A stretch of DNA of 64,000 bases from NCBI RefSeq assembly GCF_007678255.1, contig NZ_VEED01000011.1, positions 1 through 64,000 of the forward strand, read 5' to 3'. The translations under genes were made by a program, and so were the position numbers. Below the pieces are notes generated by a model. It had not been told where the DNA came from. It ran no database searches and saw only the letters and a list, made by a program, of their open reading frames with translations. This DNA is from Bacillus sp. X1(2014) (lineage in GTDB: Bacteria > Bacillota > Bacilli > Bacillales_B > DSM-18226). How positions within the stretch are numbered: position 1 is the stretch's first letter; each line of letters opens with the position of its first letter. Shown one piece after another: positions 61,342 through 64,000 of the stretch.

Positions 61342-63321
61342 TCATCCTTCCGCTTTCAATTCCAAAATTAAATCACGAAGCTCCGCAGCACGTTCAAAAT
61401 TAAGCGCTTTGGCTTCGACTTTCATTTCTTTTTCCATTGTGGCAATTAATTTTTCTCTTTCTTTCTTGTTCATCTTGCTAAAAGATGCTGCTGGTTTGTA
61501 ATCTTCCTGCTCCTCAGCAGCATGTGTAGCACGGATGACGTCACGGATATCTTTTTGAATCGTCCTTGGGACGATCCCGTGTTTTTGGTTGTACTCTTCT
61601 TGGATGGAACGGCGGCGCCTTGTTTCAGTGATCGCTAATTCCATGGAATTCGTGATCTTGTCTGCATACATGATGACATGTCCCTGAGCATTTCGGGCGG
61701 CACGGCCGATTGTTTGGATTAACGAACGTTCCGAACGAAGGAAGCCTTCTTTGTCTGCATCAAGAATCGCAATCAGAGAAACCTCAGGAATGTCCAGGCC
61801 TTCCCGAAGCAGGTTAATCCCAATGAGAACATCATATTTGCCAAGACGCAGTTCCCGAATAATTTCAATCCGTTCAAGCGTCTTAACCTCAGAATGCAGG
61901 TATTGAACTTTAATGCCGATTTCCTTCAGGTAATCCGTTAGATCTTCGGACATTTTTTTCGTCAAGGTGGTTACAAGGACACGTTCATTTCTCCGTACCC
62001 GTTCGTGAATTTCACCAATTAAGTCATCAATCTGCCCTTCAATTGGACGAACCTCAATTGTAGGGTCTAAGAGTCCTGTCGGGCGGATAATTTGTGAAAC
62101 CATTTCCGGTGTATGTTCCAGCTCGTACGGTCCAGGTGTGGCCGAAACATAGATGATATTGTGGATATGCTTTTCGAACTCATCGAACATTAACGGCCGG
62201 TTATCAAGCGCTGATGGCAGACGAAAGCCGTGATCGACAAGGACCTGTTTCCGTGCTTTATCGCCATTAAACATTCCCCTGACTTGCGGCAAAGTTACAT
62301 GTGACTCGTCAATTACCATCAAAAAGTCTTTTGGAAAATAATCCAGCAGGGTATATGGAGTGGAGCCCGCTTCTCTTAAGGTTAAATGGCGAGAGTAGTT
62401 TTCAATCCCTGAGCAAAAGCCCATTTCCCGCATCATTTCCAGATCATAGCGTGTCCTTTGTTCGAGCCGTTGGGCTTCGAGTAATTTATTGTCCTCGCGC
62501 AGTTCTTCGAGGCGTACTTCTAGTTCTTTTTCAATATTTTCAATGGCTATTCTCAGCTTTTCTTCCCGTGTAACGAAGTGGGAGGCTGGGAAAATGGCGA
62601 CATGCTCCCGTTCACCCATAATCTCTCCTGTGAGGGCATCAACCTCGCGAATCCGATCGATCTCATCACCAAAAAACTCAACACGAAGGCAATGCTCGTC
62701 ACGAGAAGCAGGAAAAATCTCGACAACATCGCCACGGACGCGAAAGGTTCCCCGCTTGAAATCGATATCATTCCTGTCATATTGGATATCCACTAACCGA
62801 CGTAACAGCTGATTACGCTCAACTTCCATTCCTGTTCGGAGCGATAACACCATTTCTCGATATTCCTCAGGAGAACCCAAACCATAAATACAGGAAACCG
62901 AGGCAATCACAATTACATCTTTTCGTTCAAAGAGAGAAGATGTAGCTGAGTGGCGTAATTTATCTATTTCATCATTGATACTTGCATCTTTTTCAATGAA
63001 TGTATCCGTCTGTGGTACGTAAGCCTCTGGCTGAAAGTAGTCATAGTAACTGACAAAATATTCAACCGCATTATTTGGAAAAAATTCTTTAAACTCACTG
63101 TAGAGCTGTCCAGCAAGGGTTTTGTTATGAGCGATAATAAGCGTTGGCTTATTTACCTCTTTTATTACATTTGAAATCGTAAATGTTTTACCCGTACCTG
63201 TGGCACCAAGCAATGTCTGTTCTTTTTTATTATTCTTGATCCCGTCAACTAATTGACTGATCGCCTCCGGCTGGTCACCTTGGGGCGAGTATTTTGACAC
63301 TAATTCAAATTGATCCTTCAC
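61342..63321 (-). CDS. uvrB: UvrABC excinuclease subunit B
   Basis: Helicase-like subunit that verifies damage and recruits UvrC. 659 residues: Walker [10 protein letters not shown] (about 39-47), beta-hairpin region [20 protein letters not shown] in VIDESHVT, motif [11 protein letters not shown], and a C-terminal UVR domain (about 620-656). GTG start after GGGAGGG with 8-nt spacing. A LexA box lies about 140 bp upstream. Confidence 0.98.
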   Translation of the reverse strand: MKDQFELVSKYSPQGDQPEAISQLVDGIKNNKKEQTLLGATGTGKTFTISNVIKEVNKPTLIIAHNKTLAGQLYSEFKEFFPNNAVEYFVSYYDYFQPEAYVPQTDTFIEKDASINDEIDKLRHSATSSLFERKDVIVIASVSCIYGLGSPEEYREMVLSLRTGMEVERNQLLRRLVDIQYDRNDIDFKRGTFRVRGDVVEIFPASRDEHCLRVEFFGDEIDRIREVDALTGEIMGEREHVAIFPASHFVTREEKLRIAIENIEKELEVRLEELREDNKLLEAQRLEQRTRYDLEMMREMGFCSGIENYSRHLTLREAGSTPYTLLDYFPKDFLMVIDESHVTLPQVRGMFNGDKARKQVLVDHGFRLPSALDNRPLMFDEFEKHIHNIIYVSATPGPYELEHTPEMVSQIIRPTGLLDPTIEVRPIEGQIDDLIGEIHERVRRNERVLVTTLTKKMSEDLTDYLKEIGIKVQYLHSEVKTLERIEIIRELRLGKYDVLIGINLLREGLDIPEVSLIAILDADKEGFLRSERSLIQTIGRAARNAQGHVIMYADKITNSMELAITETRRRRSIQEEYNQKHGIVPRTIQKDIRDVIRATHAAEEQEDYKPAASFSKMNKKEREKLIATMEKEMKVEAKALNFERAAELRDLILELKAEG

Positions 63322-63461
63322 GAAAAATTCCCTCCCGTAAAATCAATTACTTTTCAGCATATGTACCTTAATAATGGACCGGGATGGTGCTGGAAAGTGT
63401 ATCCTCTAAAATTCATATTAACATTCTACCACATTCCCCTAAAAACAAACCAATAATATGC

Positions 63462-63475
63462 GAACGAATATTCGA
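63462..63475 (-). promoter_or_regulatory. LexA (DinR) box upstream of uvrB
   Basis: CGAATATTCGTTCG on the minus strand matches CGAACNNNNGTTCG with one mismatch. SOS induction of uvrB-uvrA is expected in Bacillus. The remaining uvrB upstream region shows no other gene. Confidence 0.75.
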
Positions 63476-63482
63476 TTTCATT

Positions 63483-63515
63483 AAAAAAGCCTGCCATTTT
63501 ACTGACAGACTTTTA
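63483..63515 (-). terminator. Weak terminator after csbA
   Basis: AAAG-CTG-CA / TG-CAG-CTTT hairpin with two mismatches followed by six T on the minus strand. Confidence 0.55.
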
Positions 63516-63528
63516 ATAGTTTCAATTC

Positions 63529-63768
63529 TTAGGTCTTCTTCAATGCCTTCTGCTTCATTTTTTCAGCCATCCAAAAACCGGCAGTTAACGAGAATGCATC
63601 CACTACGATTAACATAAATGTGTTGGTATAACCTTTATATACCGAAGTGGCAATTAGAGCCACGGTCAAGATGAGCCCAATCACTCGGTTGTAGGTGACC
63701 CGTGTAAAAAGCAAGACGAGCAGCCCTGGAAGAATAAGCGCTGAGAAATATCGAATAACCGTTTCCAA
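63529..63768 (-). CDS. csbA: CsbA family small membrane protein
   Basis: Small protein with about three hydrophobic helices, resembling B. subtilis CsbA, a SigB-controlled protein of unknown function encoded just upstream of uvrB. The block LLVLLFTRVTYNRVIGLILT is typical. I favour a TTG start 6 nt after GAGGTG; a GTG three codons upstream lies within that site. No SigB promoter was recognised upstream. Confidence 0.8.
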   Translation of the reverse strand: METVIRYFSALILPGLLVLLFTRVTYNRVIGLILTVALIATSVYKGYTNTFMLIVVDAFSLTAGFWMAEKMKQKALKKT

Positions 63769-63864
63769 TGAGTACACCTCATTTAATTCATACTATTTAT
63801 TTATTCTAGAAATTTATTCACAAAATTGCAACAAAAAGGATAGATGGAACTGCCATTCCAAAGC

Positions 63865-64000
63865 TTATTTTTGCATACTAACATGCATTTTGCCTTCTTT
63901 TGGCTGAGTAAATAGACTAGTTACTACAAATCCAAAAAGTGAGAGTAGGATTGGGAAGACAACGGTGTGAAAACCAAATGGATTGGGATATAGCTGATCC
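63865..64000 (-). CDS. C-terminal end of a membrane transporter, probably sodium:solute symporter (partial)
   Basis: The last 44 codons of a gene that begins beyond the window. The tail has one hydrophobic helix (FHTVVFPILLSLFGFVVTSL) and ends TQPKEGKMHVSMQK. The FGFHTVVFP...SLFGFVVTSLFT pattern is reminiscent of sodium:solute symporter ends, but this is a short fragment. Confidence 0.5.
   Translation of the reverse strand, partial: DQLYPNPFGFHTVVFPILLSLFGFVVTSLFTQPKEGKMHVSMQK

Overview
The window is chromosomal DNA from a low-GC, spore-forming Gram-positive bacterium of the family Bacillaceae (Bacillus in the broad sense; I cannot fix the genus). The evidence is the Bacillus-type gene order (csbA-uvrB-uvrA, yvlB/yvlD-hprK-lgt-ppaX-yvoF, hisZGDBHAFI, trxB, yvcI-rapZ-yvcK-whiA-crh, clpP, sigL, cggR-gapA-pgk-tpiA-gpmI-eno, secG-est-rnr-smpB-ssrA), the germinant-receptor and spore-coat genes, Bacillus-like ribosome binding sites, and recognisable SigW, LexA, CtsR, CggR and Fur sites. 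Most genes lie on the minus strand.

Layout. 1-7.3 kb: NfeD/flotillin membrane-stress pair under a SigW-type promoter, a cystine/amino-acid ABC importer, an amino-acid permease and NAD synthetase. 7.4-9.7 kb: acyl-CoA thioesterase followed by a tnpB-only IS200/IS605-type element with a probable omega-RNA end. 9.7-15.3 kb: DUF3231 protein, cation diffusion facilitator, AlkD-like protein, a small unknown protein, AI-2E-family permease and polysaccharide deacetylase. 15.5-19.1 kb: an iron locus, with a Fur-box gene of unknown function, then an encapsulin nanocompartment operon (IMEF ferritin-like cargo, encapsulin shell, [2Fe-2S] ferredoxin), then a CotF-type spore coat gene. 19.2-21 kb: free-standing LAGLIDADG endonuclease gene, tmRNA gene split in its T-loop by a 277-nt group I intron, and smpB. 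21-25.5 kb: germinant receptor genes (C-A-D on minus, B divergent on plus). 25.7-39.6 kb: RNase R, esterase, SecG, the lower glycolytic operon with CggR, glutaredoxin, SigL, tRNA-Arg, ClpP and Crh. 39.7-46 kb: WhiA, YvcK, RapZ, YvcI, thioredoxin reductase and a TPR protein. 46-53 kb: the histidine operon. 53-64 kb: YvoF, PpaX, Lgt, HprK, YvlD, YvlB, UvrA, UvrB, CsbA and the tail of a probable transporter.

The most interesting items are: (1) the IMEF-encapsulin iron-storage operon, in which two proteins carry the same seven-residue encapsulation tag (C-terminal on the ferritin-like cargo, N-terminal on the ferredoxin), next to a Fur-box gene; (2) a group I intron in the tmRNA T-loop whose exons rejoin to a perfect T-arm, with a homing-endonuclease gene just outside the RNA gene; (3) four intergenic arrays of short boxes phased at almost exactly 21 bp. 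Three arrays use a CGCC-centred box (one lies inside the encapsulin operon) and one uses a TTTTGTA-centred box; I know of no description of these. Two families of GC-rich dispersed repeats and several copies of the palindrome GGTGCCTGACACC are also present.

Starts were reassigned from ribosome-binding-site spacing where the longest open frame looked too long. All family assignments are from reading the sequence; no searches were run.
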